Positions 50,196 through 61,579 of a stretch of 64,000 nucleotides of DNA are shown piece by piece; position 1 is the first letter of the stretch, and each line of letters begins with the position of its first letter. The stretch covers positions 44,104,700 to 44,168,699 of the forward strand of contig JAJKFL010000014.1 of NCBI GenBank assembly GCA_021186555.1. The letters are read 5' to 3'. A program made the position numbers and the translations under genes. The notes beneath the pieces were generated by a model. The model did no database searches. It had not been told where the DNA came from and worked only from the letters and a program-made list of their open reading frames with translations. Source of the DNA: Reticulitermes speratus. Taxonomy: Eukaryota > Arthropoda > Insecta > Blattodea > Rhinotermitidae.

Positions 50196-50909
50196 GACAT
50201 ACAGTATCAGTTCAGCGTTAATGTGTTAAATAAAGACGATAAAATGTCACGTTTGCTTTTCACCTCATATAAAGGAAGCCAATAATTTTCGGAAGTCACA
50301 ATACGCTGCTGTGTTACGTAACTCACCGCTGCAGTGTGAAGTCGACGTGAAGACAGCGTTGAGGCATCCATCAGTGTCACGTCAGTACAGCGGCGCGGCG
50401 CGATCGTCTGGCCGGTTGCCACCGACAGATGCCGTCACATCCAACCGGGCCAACAAATTCAGTTTTCTACCATATCTGGCTGGTGTCGAGGTTTGGAAAT
50501 TGCAGCGTGGTAGCGAGGCTACAACACAGGGTGTTCTGTGCATAACTTGCTTTCTGTTCCGGGCGCCCAGTCTGACATCCACCGGCTGTGTGGTTCTTCC
50601 TTGGTACAGCGATAGTTGCGTTCTTGTGAGGCCTCGCGTTATGAAAATCGAGTAATAAAAATACGTCAGATCAGAAAACAATTCGGCCCATCATCCAACC
50701 TTATATCTTGACACCTTCGCTGAAATCGCGTAGCCAAGACGCGTATACGGAAGTTCGCGTTATACAAACAGCGTTCACATATTTATCGATCGCGTTATAG
50801 CCAATTCGCGTTAACGAAACACGTGGAATAGCAGAACTGACGGTACGAGAAGCGGCACAAACGTGTACCTGATATCTGACCTCCATCCGGTCAGAGGTCT
50901 AAGATGTAC
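50196..50909. other. Unassigned sequence, no gene seen
   Basis: At about 50625-50825 several TCGCGTTATA-type repeats (for example GATCGCGTTATAGCC, ATTCGCGTTAACG) loosely resemble the interior of the pogo-like MITEs, but no TIR pair was found. Open frames at 50311-50655 and 50382-50681 have no recognisable domain. Confidence 0.35.
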
Positions 50910-53900
50910 GAGTATGTATCTACATACATTATTTGTTACATGTAGTATGTATCTACATGCATTATTTGTTACATGTAGTATGTATCTATATACATTATTT
51001 GTTACATGTAGTATGTATCTATATACATTATTTGTTACATGTAGTATGTATCTACATACATTATTTGTTACATGTAGTATGTATCTATATACATTATTTG
51101 TTACATGTAGTATGTATCTACATACATTATTTGTTACATGTAGTATGTATCTATATACATTATTTGTTACATATAGTATGTATCTACATACATTATTTGT
51201 TACATGTAGTATGTATCTACATACATTATTTGTTACATGTAGTATGTATCTATATACATTATTTGTTACATGTAGTATGTATCTACATACATTATTTGTT
51301 ACATGTAGTATGTATCTACATGCATTATTTGTTACATGTAGTATGTATCTATATACATTATTTGTTACATGTAGTATGTATCTATATACATTATTTGTTA
51401 CATGTAGTATGTATCTACATACATTATTTGTTACATGTAGTATGTATCTACATACATTATTTGTTACATGTAGTATGTATCTACATACATTATTTGTTAC
51501 ATGTAGTATGTATCTACATACATTATTTGTTACATGTAGTATGTATCTACATACATTATTTGTTACATGTAGTATGTATCTACATACATTATTTGATTAC
51601 ATGTAGTATGTATCTACATACATTATTTGTTACATGTAGTATGTATCTACATACATTATTTGTTACATGTAGTATGTATCTACATACATTATTTGTTACA
51701 TGTAGTATGTATCTACATACATTATTTGTTACATGTAGTATGTATCTACATACATTATTTGTTACATGTAGTATGTATCTACATACATTATTTGTTACAT
51801 GTAGTATGTATCTACATACATTATTTGTTACATGTAGTATGTATCTACATACATTATTTGTTACATGTAGTATGTATCTACATACATTATTTGTTACATG
51901 TAGTATGTATCTACATACATTATTTGTTACATGTAGTATGTATCTACATACATTATTTGATACATGTAGTATGTATCTACATACATTATTTGTTACATGT
52001 AGTATGTATCTACATACATTATTTGTTACATGTAGTATGTATCTACATACATTATTTGTTACATGTAGTATGTATCTACATACATTATTTGTTACATGTA
52101 TGTATCTACATACATTATTTGTTACATGTAGTATGTATCTACATACATTATTTGTTACATGTAGTATGTATCTACATACATTATTTGTTACATGTAGTAT
52201 GTATCTACATACATTGTTTGTTACATGTAGTATGTATCTACATACATTATTTGTTACATGTAGTATGTATCTACATACATTATTTGTTACATGTAGTATG
52301 TATCTACATACATTATTTGTTACATGTAGTATGTATCTACATACATTATTTGTTACATGTAGTATGTATCTACATACATTATTTGTTACATGTAGTATGT
52401 ATCTACATACATTATTTGTTACATGTAGTATGTATCTATCATACATTATTTGTTACATGTAGTATGTATCTACATACATTATTTGTTACATGTAGTATGT
52501 ATCTACATACATTGATTTGTTACATGTAGTATGTATCTACATACATTATTTGTTATACAATGTATGTTATGTATCTACATACATTATTTGTTACATGTAG
52601 TATGTATCTACATACATTATTTGTTACATGTAGTATGTATCTACATACATTATTTGTTACATGTAGTATGTATCTACATACATTATTTGTTACATGTAGT
52701 ATGTATCTACATACATTATTTGTTACATGTAGTATGTATCTATATACATTATTTGTTACATGTAGTATGTATCTACATACATTATTTGTTACATGTAGTA
52801 TGTATCTATATACATTATTTGTTACATATAGTATGTATCTACATACATTATTTGTTACATGTAGTATGTATCTATCATACATTATTTGTTACATATTATG
52901 TAATGTATTACAATACATTATTTGTTACATGTAGTATGTATCTACATACATTATTTGTTACATATAGTATGTATCTACATACATTATTTGTTACATGTAG
53001 TATTATCTATACATACATTATTTGTTACATATATTATGTATCTACATACATTATTTGTTACATGTATGTTAGATGTATTCTATATACATTATTTGTTACA
53101 TGTAGTATGTATCTACATACATTATTTGTTACATGTAGTATGTATCTACATACATTATTTGTTACATGTAGTATTATCTACATACATTATTTGTTACATG
53201 TAGTATGTATCTACATACATTATTTGTTACATGTAGTATGTATCTACATACATTATTTGTTACATGTAGTATGTATCTACATACATTATTTGTTACATGT
53301 AGTATGTATCTACATACATTATTTGTTACATGTAGTATGTATCTACATACATTATTTGTTACATGTAGTATGTATCTACATACATTATTTGTTACATGTA
53401 GTATGTATCTACATACATTATTTGATTACATGTAGTATGTATCTACATACATTATTTGTTACATGTAGTATGTATCTACATACATTATTTGTTACATGTA
53501 GTATGTATCTACATACATTATTTGTTACATGTAGTATGTATCTACATACATTATTTGTTACATGTAGTATGTATCTACATACATTATTTGTTACATGTAG
53601 TATGTATCTACATACATTATTTGTTACATGTAGTATGTATCTACATACATTATTTGTTACATGTAGTATGTATCTACATACATTATTTGTTACATGTAGT
53701 ATGTATCTACATACATTATTTGTTACATGTAGTATGTATCTACATACATTATTTGTTACATGTAGTATGTATCTACATACATTATTTGATACATGTAGTA
53801 TGTATCTACATACATTATTTGTTACATGTAGTATGTATCTACATACATTATTTGTTACATGTAGTATGTATCTACATACATTATTTGTTACATGTAGTAT

Positions 53901-54388
53901 GTATCTACATACATTATTTGTTACATAGTATGTATCTACATACATTATTTGTTACATGTATAGTATGTTATCTACATACATTATTTGTTACATGTAGTAT
54001 GTATCTACATACATTATTTGTTACATGTAGTATGTATCTACATACATTGTTTGTTACATGTAGTATGTATCTACATACATTATTTGTTACATGTAGTATG
54101 TATCTACATACATTATTTGTTACATGTAGTATGTATCTACATACATTATTTGTTACATGTAGTATGTATCTACATACATTATTTGTTACATGTAGTATGT
54201 ATCTACATACATTATTTGTTACATGTAGTATGTATCTACATACATTATTTGTTACATGTAGTATGTATCTACATACATTATTTGTTACATGTAGTATGTA
54301 TCTACATACATTATTTGTTACATGTAGTATGTATCTACATACATTATTTGTTACATGTAGTATGTATCTACATACATTATTTGTTACA
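50910..54388. repeat. 33-bp AT-rich tandem array
   Basis: About 105 copies of a 33-bp unit: GTAGTATGTATCTACATAC, then ATTATTTGTTACAT. Each unit holds a short hairpin (GTATGTA-TC-TACATAC) and TACATGTA. The unit equals 11 codons, so frames on both strands stay open for up to about 500 codons (VCIYIHYLLHV repeated), without coding meaning. TATATAC variants concentrate in the left 600 bp. Irregular units cluster at about 52550-53200. Confidence 0.96.
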
Positions 54389-54524
54389 CACCAGAATTAA
54401 TCTTTTATCTGTATTTTATACTGCAATACATATTTTACACCATGTAATTTTAATGTTTAATATATTACATGTGCGTTGGTTCACATAACTTTTGTAACAT
54501 CTCAATGTATTTATTCTTCGTAAC
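54389..54524. other. Unassigned spacer
   Basis: AT-rich unique sequence with no gene. Confidence 0.35.
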
Positions 54525-54625
54525 GCACCTCCCTGAGGATGGCCACATGAGTGGCCGAAACATGTAGCCGGTATTACTACGTTTATATTATATTTTCATA
54601 AACTTGTTTGCATTTGTTGGTTTTA
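54525..54625 (+). mobile_element. Hammerhead-like motif with TTTGTTGG-type tail
   Basis: CTGAGGA (CUGANGA core), an extra T, GGCCAC-ATGA-GTGGCC (perfect 6-pair stem II) and GAAACATGTAGCC are followed about 40 bp later by GCATTTGTTGGTTTTAG. That tail also borders the element at 25194 in inverted form. Stem III lacks two bases relative to the 25288 copy and stem I is not evident, so this copy may be inactive. Confidence 0.5.
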
Positions 54626-54810
54626 GTTACCACAAGATTTAGAAGCGTGGCATAGACAATCGAACGTGGGTGTCCCCATGTAAGTGGCATTCATTCTAAT
54701 TACCCAGCTGCGCCTTTGTGTTGCGAGAGATTTGTTACTAATTGTGTTGATTTTGTGTTCAATCAAGAAGCTTGGAGTTGTTCCTTGAACAATTCTGTCA
54801 AATACATGCA

Positions 54811-54980
54811 GTTTTTTATAGTAATAATTCTGTTCTTACAAACATTTGCTACATGTTTCGACGAATAAGGCGACTGTGAGGCGAAGCTATTGGAAAAAAT
54901 ATACAAAGGAAGGCTTCGCCGTATTCGTCGAAACATGTAGCGAATTTTTGTACAAACGGAATTGTTTCTTATTATAAAAC
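54811..54980. mobile_element. 170-bp foldback element
   Basis: The left arm TGCTACATGTTTCGACG is inverted as CGTCGAAACATGTAGCG on the right. Pairing extends outwards through TTCTTACAAAC with GTACAAACGGAA and GTTTTTTATAG with TTATAAAAC, and inwards through GGCGAAGC with GGCTTCGCC. GAAACATGTAG is shared with the motif at 54525. Confidence 0.75.
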
Positions 54981-55626
54981 TTGTTGTGTTTGAATTGTGC
55001 ATGGAATAAGTGAGACAGGGTAACGCAGCGGGACTTCATTTCCGAAGATTAAGAAGTTTTAAGTGGGTAGGGCAGTTGTAGCAGGGGGGGGGGGGAGTCT
55101 TTTGGTACTGTAGCCGAAAATGGGCTGATTTTGTGAGCCTGCGATGACAGCACGCAGCTTTCGTGTGTTGACAGTTTGCAGAGGAAAGGTTCGTCGGTGT
55201 GCCACTTTTCCGCCTGAAGCCCCCCCCCCCCATCAATTGCCCTCGGATTCAACCCAGGCCCGCGTGCTGCAAAGATATCGAGTGTCTAAGCCCAATGCTT
55301 TCGAGCCAGTGTTCTGTTACGAGCTTCGTTAGAAATCGTGGAATGAATGAATAAATAAATAATTTTGAAATACCGCAAAAAAATTCCAAATATACCCCGA
55401 AATATGGCTTGAATTTTTGTCCGGTGTTTGGCAATACTGGGAAAAATTTTTCCGGAATCAACCGCGTCTTTGTTTTGGTCAGTAAATTTTACTCTTGTGT
55501 TGAAGTAAACTTTACTTTGATTTCGTATTTTGATATTTGAGATTAGACAATACAACAATACAGTAGTAATTGAACTGCGCCCCCCATATTAGCTTTTTTT
55601 TTTTGACTTGTAAACGTTTTCGTGTG
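54981..55626. other. Unassigned sequence with G and C runs
   Basis: A 12-bp G-run at 55084-55095 and a C-run of about 11 bases near 55220-55230 lie about 125 bp apart and could pair. No gene is recognised. Confidence 0.4.
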
Positions 55627-56598
55627 TAGGGGTTCCTTGGGATATGACACTCCATTTTAGGGGTTCCTTGGGATATGACACTCCATTTTAGGTGTTCCTT
55701 GGGATATGACACTCCATTTTAGGTGTTCCTTGGGATATGACACTCCATTTTAGGTGTTCCTTGGGATATGACACTCCCTTTTATGTGTTCCTTGGGATAT
55801 GACTCTCCATTTTAGGTGTTCCTTGGGATATTACACTCCATTTTAGGTGTTCCTTGGGATATGACACTCCATTTTAGGTGTTCCTTGGGATATGACACTC
55901 CATTTTAGGTGTTCCTTGGGATATGACACTCCATTTTAGGTGTTCCTTGGGATATGACACTCCATTTTATGTGTTCCTTGGGATATGACACTCCATTATA
56001 GGTGTTCCTTGGGATATGACACTCCATTTAAGGTGTTCCTTGGGATATGACACTCCATTTTAGGCGTTCCTTGGGATATGACACTCCATTTTAGGTGTTC
56101 CTTGGGATATGACACTCCATTATAGGTGTTCCTTGGGATATGACACTCCATTATAGGTGTTCCTTGGGATATGACACTCCATTTTAGGTGTTCCTTGGGA
56201 TATGACACTCCATTTTAGGTGTTCCTTGGGATATGACACTCCATTTTAGGTGTTCCTTGGGATATGACACTCCATTTTAGGTGTTCCTTGGGATATGACA
56301 CTCCATTTTAGGTGTTCCTTGGGATATGACACTCCATTTTAGGTGTTCCTTGGGATATGACACTCCATTTTAGGTGTTCCTTGGGATATGACACTCCATT
56401 TGAGGTGTTCCTTGGGATATGACACTCCATTTTAGGTGTTCCTTGGGATATGACACTCCATTTTAGGTGTTCCTTGGGATATGACACTCCATTTTAGGTG
56501 TTCCTTGGGATATGACACTCCATTTCAGGTGTTCCTTGGGATATGACACTCCATTATAGGTGTTCCTTGGGATATGACACTCCATTTTAGGTGTTCCT
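55627..56598. repeat. 31-bp tandem array
   Basis: About 31 copies of a 31-bp unit: TAGGTGTTCCTTGGG, then ATATGACACTCCATTT. It is very uniform, with rare changes (TTATAGG, TTTATGT, TTTGAGG). The minus-strand open frame (SQGTPKMECHIPRNT) is a repeat artefact. Confidence 0.95.
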
Positions 56599-57046
56599 CC
56601 ATGGAAGAAAAGTTGGGAAAGACCGGGCTAAGTAACGGCGGAGACGTGGAAGGTATAAGTAGATGGAACGAATGTTGGTGCCATAAATGGAGTTGGTTGT
56701 AAGGTGATGGGGTTTAGACATAGCTGCATAACTTATGTGGGAGGGTCAGACGTTGGCATTTGTAGTGTTGAAACACAGCAAGTGGCCAGGATTGTCAGTT
56801 GCTAGTTCCGAGAATCCGCTTGATCCCCTTGATATACGTATCGTCAGGTGTGTCTTGCAGATGTCTCCAAGGTCGCTGAAGTGTTTACTTCCTGTACTTG
56901 TGAGCACTGTCAGTTGCTGCTGACACATAAGTCAGTAACGTGACTGCCTACTGGCTTCGTGGAGAGTGTCCGACTGCCGGCACGAACATGTTTTGTCTGT
57001 CCTTCCATTTTTTTTCAGATATGGCGTTGTGTCCACCTTCCGGGAA
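56599..57046. other. Unassigned sequence, no gene seen
   Basis: Two overlapping open frames at 56735-56928 on opposite strands have no domain support. Confidence 0.35.
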
Positions 57047-57203
57047 TAACTAACTAACTAACTAACCAACTAACTCCATGAAGCAGAGTCCTTCTTGAGA
57101 AGCTAACAGGTCGTCAGCTAATCAAGATATTCCCCGCGTTCTATGGAACCCGAAGGTTCATTACCGCATTCACAACAGCCCGCCACCTGTCCCTATCTTA
57201 AGT
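57047..57203 (-). mobile_element. 5'-truncated RTE-like LINE, copy 3
   Basis: An (AACT)n run at 57047-57070 (TTAG-type tail on the minus strand) is followed by CTTCTTGAGAAGCTAACAGG and GAACCCGAAGGTTCATTACC. These match copies 1 and 2. Only the 3' UTR and the last codons (NAVMNLRV-like) are present. Confidence 0.85.
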
Positions 57204-57230
57204 TGTACCAAAGAATCAGTCCAGGTCCGA

Positions 57231-57414
57231 GGCTTTGTCAAATGTTTCGTAACATGGTAATTTTTTACGGTGAGGAGTTGTTAGCACCTCGCCCTTCCCC
57301 AAGCTGGAGGACTACCCCTTGTCGACTGTCCGCGGTTGCTTATTCAATGTATTCGCAGCTACCCTCGATATCTGGAGGCCGTTCCTCCATCCGCAACCTG
57401 AGGACGCGCCATGC
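57231..57414 (+). mobile_element. Unclassified dispersed repeat fragment
   Basis: A plus-strand frame contains FYGEELLAPRPSP and later SSIRNLRTRHAVVTGT. I recall this wording as a recurrent translated repeat in polyneopteran genomes, but not its class. Its end, GTTGTGACAGGGACC, is the first unit of the 23-bp array that follows. Confidence 0.5.
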
Positions 57415-57923
57415 TGTTGTGACAGGGACCGACTTATCGTGGTGACAGGGACCGACTTATCATGGTGGTGACAGGGACAGACTTATTGTGATGACAGGGA
57501 CCGACTTGTCGTGGTGACAGGGACCGACTTATCGTGGTGACAGGGACCGACTTATGGTGGTGACAGGGACAGACTTATTGTGATGACAGGGACCGACTTG
57601 TCGTGGTGACAGGGACCGACTTATCGTGGTGACAGGGACCGACTTATCGTGTTGACAGGGACCGACTTATCGTGGTGACAGGGACCGACTTATCATGGTG
57701 ACAGGGACCGACTTATCGTGGTGACAGGGACCGGCTTATCGTGGTGACAGGGACCGACTTATCGTGGTGACAGGGACCACTTCTCGTGGTGACAGGGACC
57801 GACTTATCGTGTTGACAGGGATCGACTTATCGTGGTGACAGGGACCGACTTATCGTGTTGACAGGGACCGACTTATCGTGGTGACAGGGACCGACTTATC
57901 GTGGTGACAGGGACCGACTTATC
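57415..57923. repeat. 23-bp tandem array
   Basis: About 22 copies of GTGGTGACAGGGACC plus GACTTATC. Variants include GTTGACAGG and ATTGTGATGAC. The array grows directly from the end of the dispersed repeat at 57231-57414. Confidence 0.94.
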
Positions 57924-58311
57924 CGGAAATAAACCGGCAGTGATTCTATACAACGACCTCTTCTGACAGAAAGCTACGGGGTCACATTATTGCTGGTAAT
58001 TATGACATATTTCCAAGTTACAGTTTATGTTGGTGTGTCAAATGAACCTCTTAATTTATTTTGCCAGTTAATTGGGCTCAGTTTCGGTACAGCATTCTCA
58101 TTTTGAGCACACTGCCAGATCTACCACACGCAGTACGTTCTTATAGCCCCTGCTAATGTCTTGCTGTGCCTACAGCTGAACACAGTAGCGTCTCGATTTC
58201 CTTTCGCATTTTAAGTTTTCCGTTTGACTCATACTCACAGATCTCAATTGCAAAGATGAAAAAGTAAAGATGTACCGCCATTAATCATATGGTCTTATAA
58301 ACATATAGGGG
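57924..58311. other. Unassigned sequence, no gene seen
   Basis: No recognisable gene or repeat. Confidence 0.35.
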
Positions 58312-58530
58312 AGTGGTGGTATAGCTCCATGCATTCTTCACTTCGACGCTGGATTGAAGAGAATGGTAAGCTTGACGCCCGGCCGCTTTGCCTTTGTGGA
58401 ATGAGGTGTTCTGCTTGGGCAGGGCCCGAAACTGGTCTGAACGAGGTGGGACCGAGTTTAATTTGTGCCCAAGCTGGGAATCGAACGCCGATTCGCCTGT
58501 AGCCCAGCCCGCACTGGCAGAATGCAAATG
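58312..58530 (-). mobile_element. SINE family 2 copy
   Basis: The minus strand has GGCGTTCGATTCCCAGC (box B), then GACCAGTTTCGGGCCC, CAAAGCGGCCGGGCG, and a GTGAAGAATGCATGGAGC end near 58321. A box A-like segment would lie near 58520. It is similar to 32622 and 33052. Confidence 0.72.
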
Positions 58531-58837
58531 ACTGCCGATAGAACAACTGCCGTGCACATGCGGCAACAACTCCGACAGCTCAGTAGGGCGTGTAGTCTGA
58601 TGTTAGAGCTGCAGGCGTTAAGTCTGTTCACATTTCTGCATACCGGACACGTGGTTTGTTGTGAAAGATTAAGCAACTTCCCCCGAAGGTCATTTGTAAC
58701 GGTTCTGTTTATACTGTAAGCCATTCATTGTGTGAGCAGGCCTATTTTTTTCTTTGATTTGCTTTGGATCAAGGTTATGTTTGTTGCTTTTCTGCTGTGC
58801 GTCTTGCGGTTTTCGAGGCAACGCTTTAGTGCGTAGT
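58531..58837. other. Unassigned spacer
   Basis: No gene is recognised. The right end joins the conserved 114-bp array flank. Confidence 0.35.
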
Positions 58838-60275
58838 GGGTTACTATATGTACCACCAGGTTTAACATTCACAAATTCTACGTTCTGCCCACACAGTGTA
58901 TTTATGTGTTTTGTGTGGATCTCAGAACAAACAGCGATTATTTCACTGTACAGCATTAACTGACTGGTTTGTATAACTGAGACGGAGTGTGTTTACTGCG
59001 CGGTACGAGCTGTATTTATGTGTTTTGTGTGGATCTCAGAACAAACAGCGATTATTTCACTGTACAGCATTAACTGACTGGTTTGTATAACTGAGACGGA
59101 GTGTGTTTACTGCGCGGTACGGACTGTATTTATGTGTTTTGTGTGGATCTCAGAACAAACAGCGATTATTTCACTGTACAACTTTAACTGACTGGTTTGT
59201 ATAACTGTGACGGAGTGTGTTTACTGCGCGGTACGGACTGAATATTTATATATCAATATGTTTAACATTCACAAATTCTACGTTCTGCCCACACAGTGCA
59301 TTTATGTGTTTTGTGTGGATCTCAGAACAAACAGCGATTATTTCACTGTACAACATTAACTGACTGGTTTGTATAACTGAGACGGAGTGTGTTTACTGCG
59401 CGGTACGGACTGTATTTATGTGTTTTGTGTGGATCTCAGAACAAACAGCGCTTATTTCACTGTACAACATTAACTGACTGGTTTGTATAACTGAGAAGGA
59501 GTGTGTTTACTGCGCGGTACGGACTGTATTTATGTGTTTTGTGTGGATCTCAGAACAAACAGCGATTATTTCACTGTACAGCATTAACTGACTGGTTTGT
59601 ATAACTGAGAAGGAGTGTGTTTACTGCGCGGTACGGACTGTATTTATGTGTTTTGTGTGGATCTCAGAACAAACAGCGATTATTTCACTGTACAGCATTA
59701 ACTGACTGGTTTGTATAACTGAGACGGAGTGTGTTTACTGCGCGGTACGGACTGTATTTATGTGTTTTGTGTGGATCTCAGAACAAACAGCGATTATTTC
59801 ACTGTACAACTTTAACTGACTGGTTTGTATAACTGTGACGGAGTGTGTTTACTGCGCGGTACGGACTGAATATTTATATATCAATATGTTTAACATTCAC
59901 AAATTCTACGTTCTGCCCACACAGTGCATTTATGTGTTTTGTGTGGATCTCAGAACAAACAGCGATTATTTCACTGTACAACATTAACTGACTGGTTTGT
60001 ATAACTGAGACGGAGTGTGTTTACTGCGCGGTACGGACTGTATTTATGTGTTTTGTGTGGATCTCAGAACAAACAGCGCTTATTTCACTGTACAACATTA
60101 ACTGACTGGTTTGTATAACTGAGACGGAGTGTGTTTACTGCGCGGTACGGACTGTATTTATGTGTTTTGTGTGGATCTCAGAACAAACAGCGATTATTTC
60201 ACTGTACAGCATTAACTGACTGGTTTGTATAACTGAGACGGAGTGTGTTTACTGCGCGGTACGGACTGAATATTT
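58838..60275 (-). repeat. 114-bp satellite, reverse orientation, with spacer-based higher order
   Basis: The block opens with the conserved flank (GTTACTATATGTACCACC, TTTAACATTCACAAATTC, TACGTTCTGCCCACAC), followed by reverse 114-bp monomers. After 3 monomers the sequence passes GACTGAATATTTATATATC and re-enters the flank at 59261. This repeats at 59889 after 5 monomers, giving a period of 628 bp. The array thus consists of short monomer runs separated by the same flank. Most monomers are type A. Confidence 0.93.
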
Positions 60276-60510
60276 ATATATAATTCAGTCCTTAATGGTT
60301 AAACAATACGGAATAAAATTTTACGTATATTAACCCTCAAAAGCCCAGTGGTTACTATATGTACCGCCAGGTTTAACATTCACAAATTCTACGTTCTGCC
60401 CACACAGTGTATTTATGTGTTTTATATGGATCTCAGAACAAACAGCGATTAGTGCTGTGTGCAAAATTAACTGACTGGTTAACCCAGACGCTGTGTTTAC
60501 TGTGCGGTAC
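60276..60510 (-). repeat. 114-bp composite unit, inter-array spacer and diverged monomer
   Basis: It contains ATTCAGTCCTTAATGG and TTAACCCTCAAAAGCCC, then the flank from about 60350 (GTTACTATATGTACCGCC) and one diverged monomer ending TGTGCGGTACGAATTAAT. It shows what lies outside the flank in the composite unit. Confidence 0.75.
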
Positions 60511-60545
60511 GAATTAATTATTTGACTACATGTTAATTTTTGTCT

Positions 60546-60740
60546 TTACAAGCGGTTCCATTGCTCAGGCGTTTAGTAGCCGGCCTTTCACCGCGAATGC
60601 TCGGGTCCTTTTGTACTCTTTTTGTATGGGCTGACCGGGCCTCAGAGCTGGTCTTGACAGTTTAAAAATGTCTGTCCCTCCCGGGGATCGAACTATGTCG
60701 TCCATCTCACGGTATGGTCACTGCGCTGAGTTATTTCTTC
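60546..60740. mobile_element. SINE family 1 head joined to a SINE family 2 fragment
   Basis: CCATTGCTCAGGCGTTTAG and GGCCTTTCACCGCG form a family 1 head on the plus strand. From about 60622 the sequence switches to family 2 in reverse (CTCAGAGCTGGTCTTGAC ... CCGGGGATCGAACTATG). This is probably an insertion of one into the other, or a chimeric copy. Confidence 0.55.
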
Positions 60741-60913
60741 TCCAAAATTAAGACTACCAAAATTTTCATTGGTTGTTGAGACAACTACCAATAAGCAAAA
60801 TACAGGGTCAGTATTTTATCTGACAACTGTCGGTTGCCACTTCCTGTCGGCTCGTTTGTCGTATTAACGTAGCCCACTCACCCAACCGCCCACACGCGCG
60901 ACGGTTTAGCGGT

Positions 60914-60954
60914 GATAATTGACAGACGATAATAATTATCGTCTGTCAATTATC
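60914..60954. repeat. Near-perfect 41-bp palindrome
   Basis: Twenty-base arms (GATAATTGACAGACGATAAT and its exact complement) surround a single A at 60934. Confidence 0.95.
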
Positions 60955-61579
60955 GCCACACATGACTAAGGCTGTTTTTGGAAGGAACTTGCTTGACATA
61001 GGCTGTTTTTATAGAACCACCGGATTTTCTCTCCTCTATAACTCAGGACTAGGGCACTTTTTGAAAGGAATGGACCAGCCATACTGTGTATTTCATTCCC
61101 TTCTACAAAAATATGTGAAAATCTCAATATCGAAAAAAAACTGACAAGGGTTGTTTTTGGAATGAACCCCTCAATTGTCAAATAAAATAATGGCCCCGTA
61201 AATTCAAACGGAAATGTTACATGTGGGATCTGTCCGGTCGCAGCTAGCTTGGAACCACCAGTGACGGTTAGGCGGGCGGGTCACCTGCCCGGATGCGGGC
61301 TGATGAGATAGCGCGTGTCCTGGAGTCAGCTGGTGGCTTTGTGCGAAGTCGGTTCGTGAGAACTGTATATTGTATTAACCTGAGTGATAAGTTGAGGCGT
61401 CGGAAATGTAACACGGGTCAGGGGTGGGCACAAGAGACATTGCTACGTTTTGTGACGGGTGTTTGCTTCACGATGCCTCTTCAACTGCGGAGGTTCTATA
61501 TAGTCCTCCAAATGTGGATGGTGATGGTGTACGTTGCTAAATGTTCGGTTATGCTTCGTTTGGGAAATAACGGGATGTT
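60955..61579. other. Unassigned sequence, no gene seen
   Basis: GGCTGTTTTTGGAAGGAAC near 60970 and GGTTGTTTTTGGAATGAAC near 61149 are loosely similar direct copies. The open frame starting at 61293 has no recognised domain and ends inside SINE sequence, so I do not call it a gene. Confidence 0.35.

Noticed and set aside
50863-54488. Transmembrane-looking frames (VCIYIHYLLHV repeats) of up to 509 codons
   Set aside because: This is a 33-bp AT-rich satellite equal to 11 codons. The hydrophobicity is a by-product of T-rich codons, and irregular units shift the frame without consequence.
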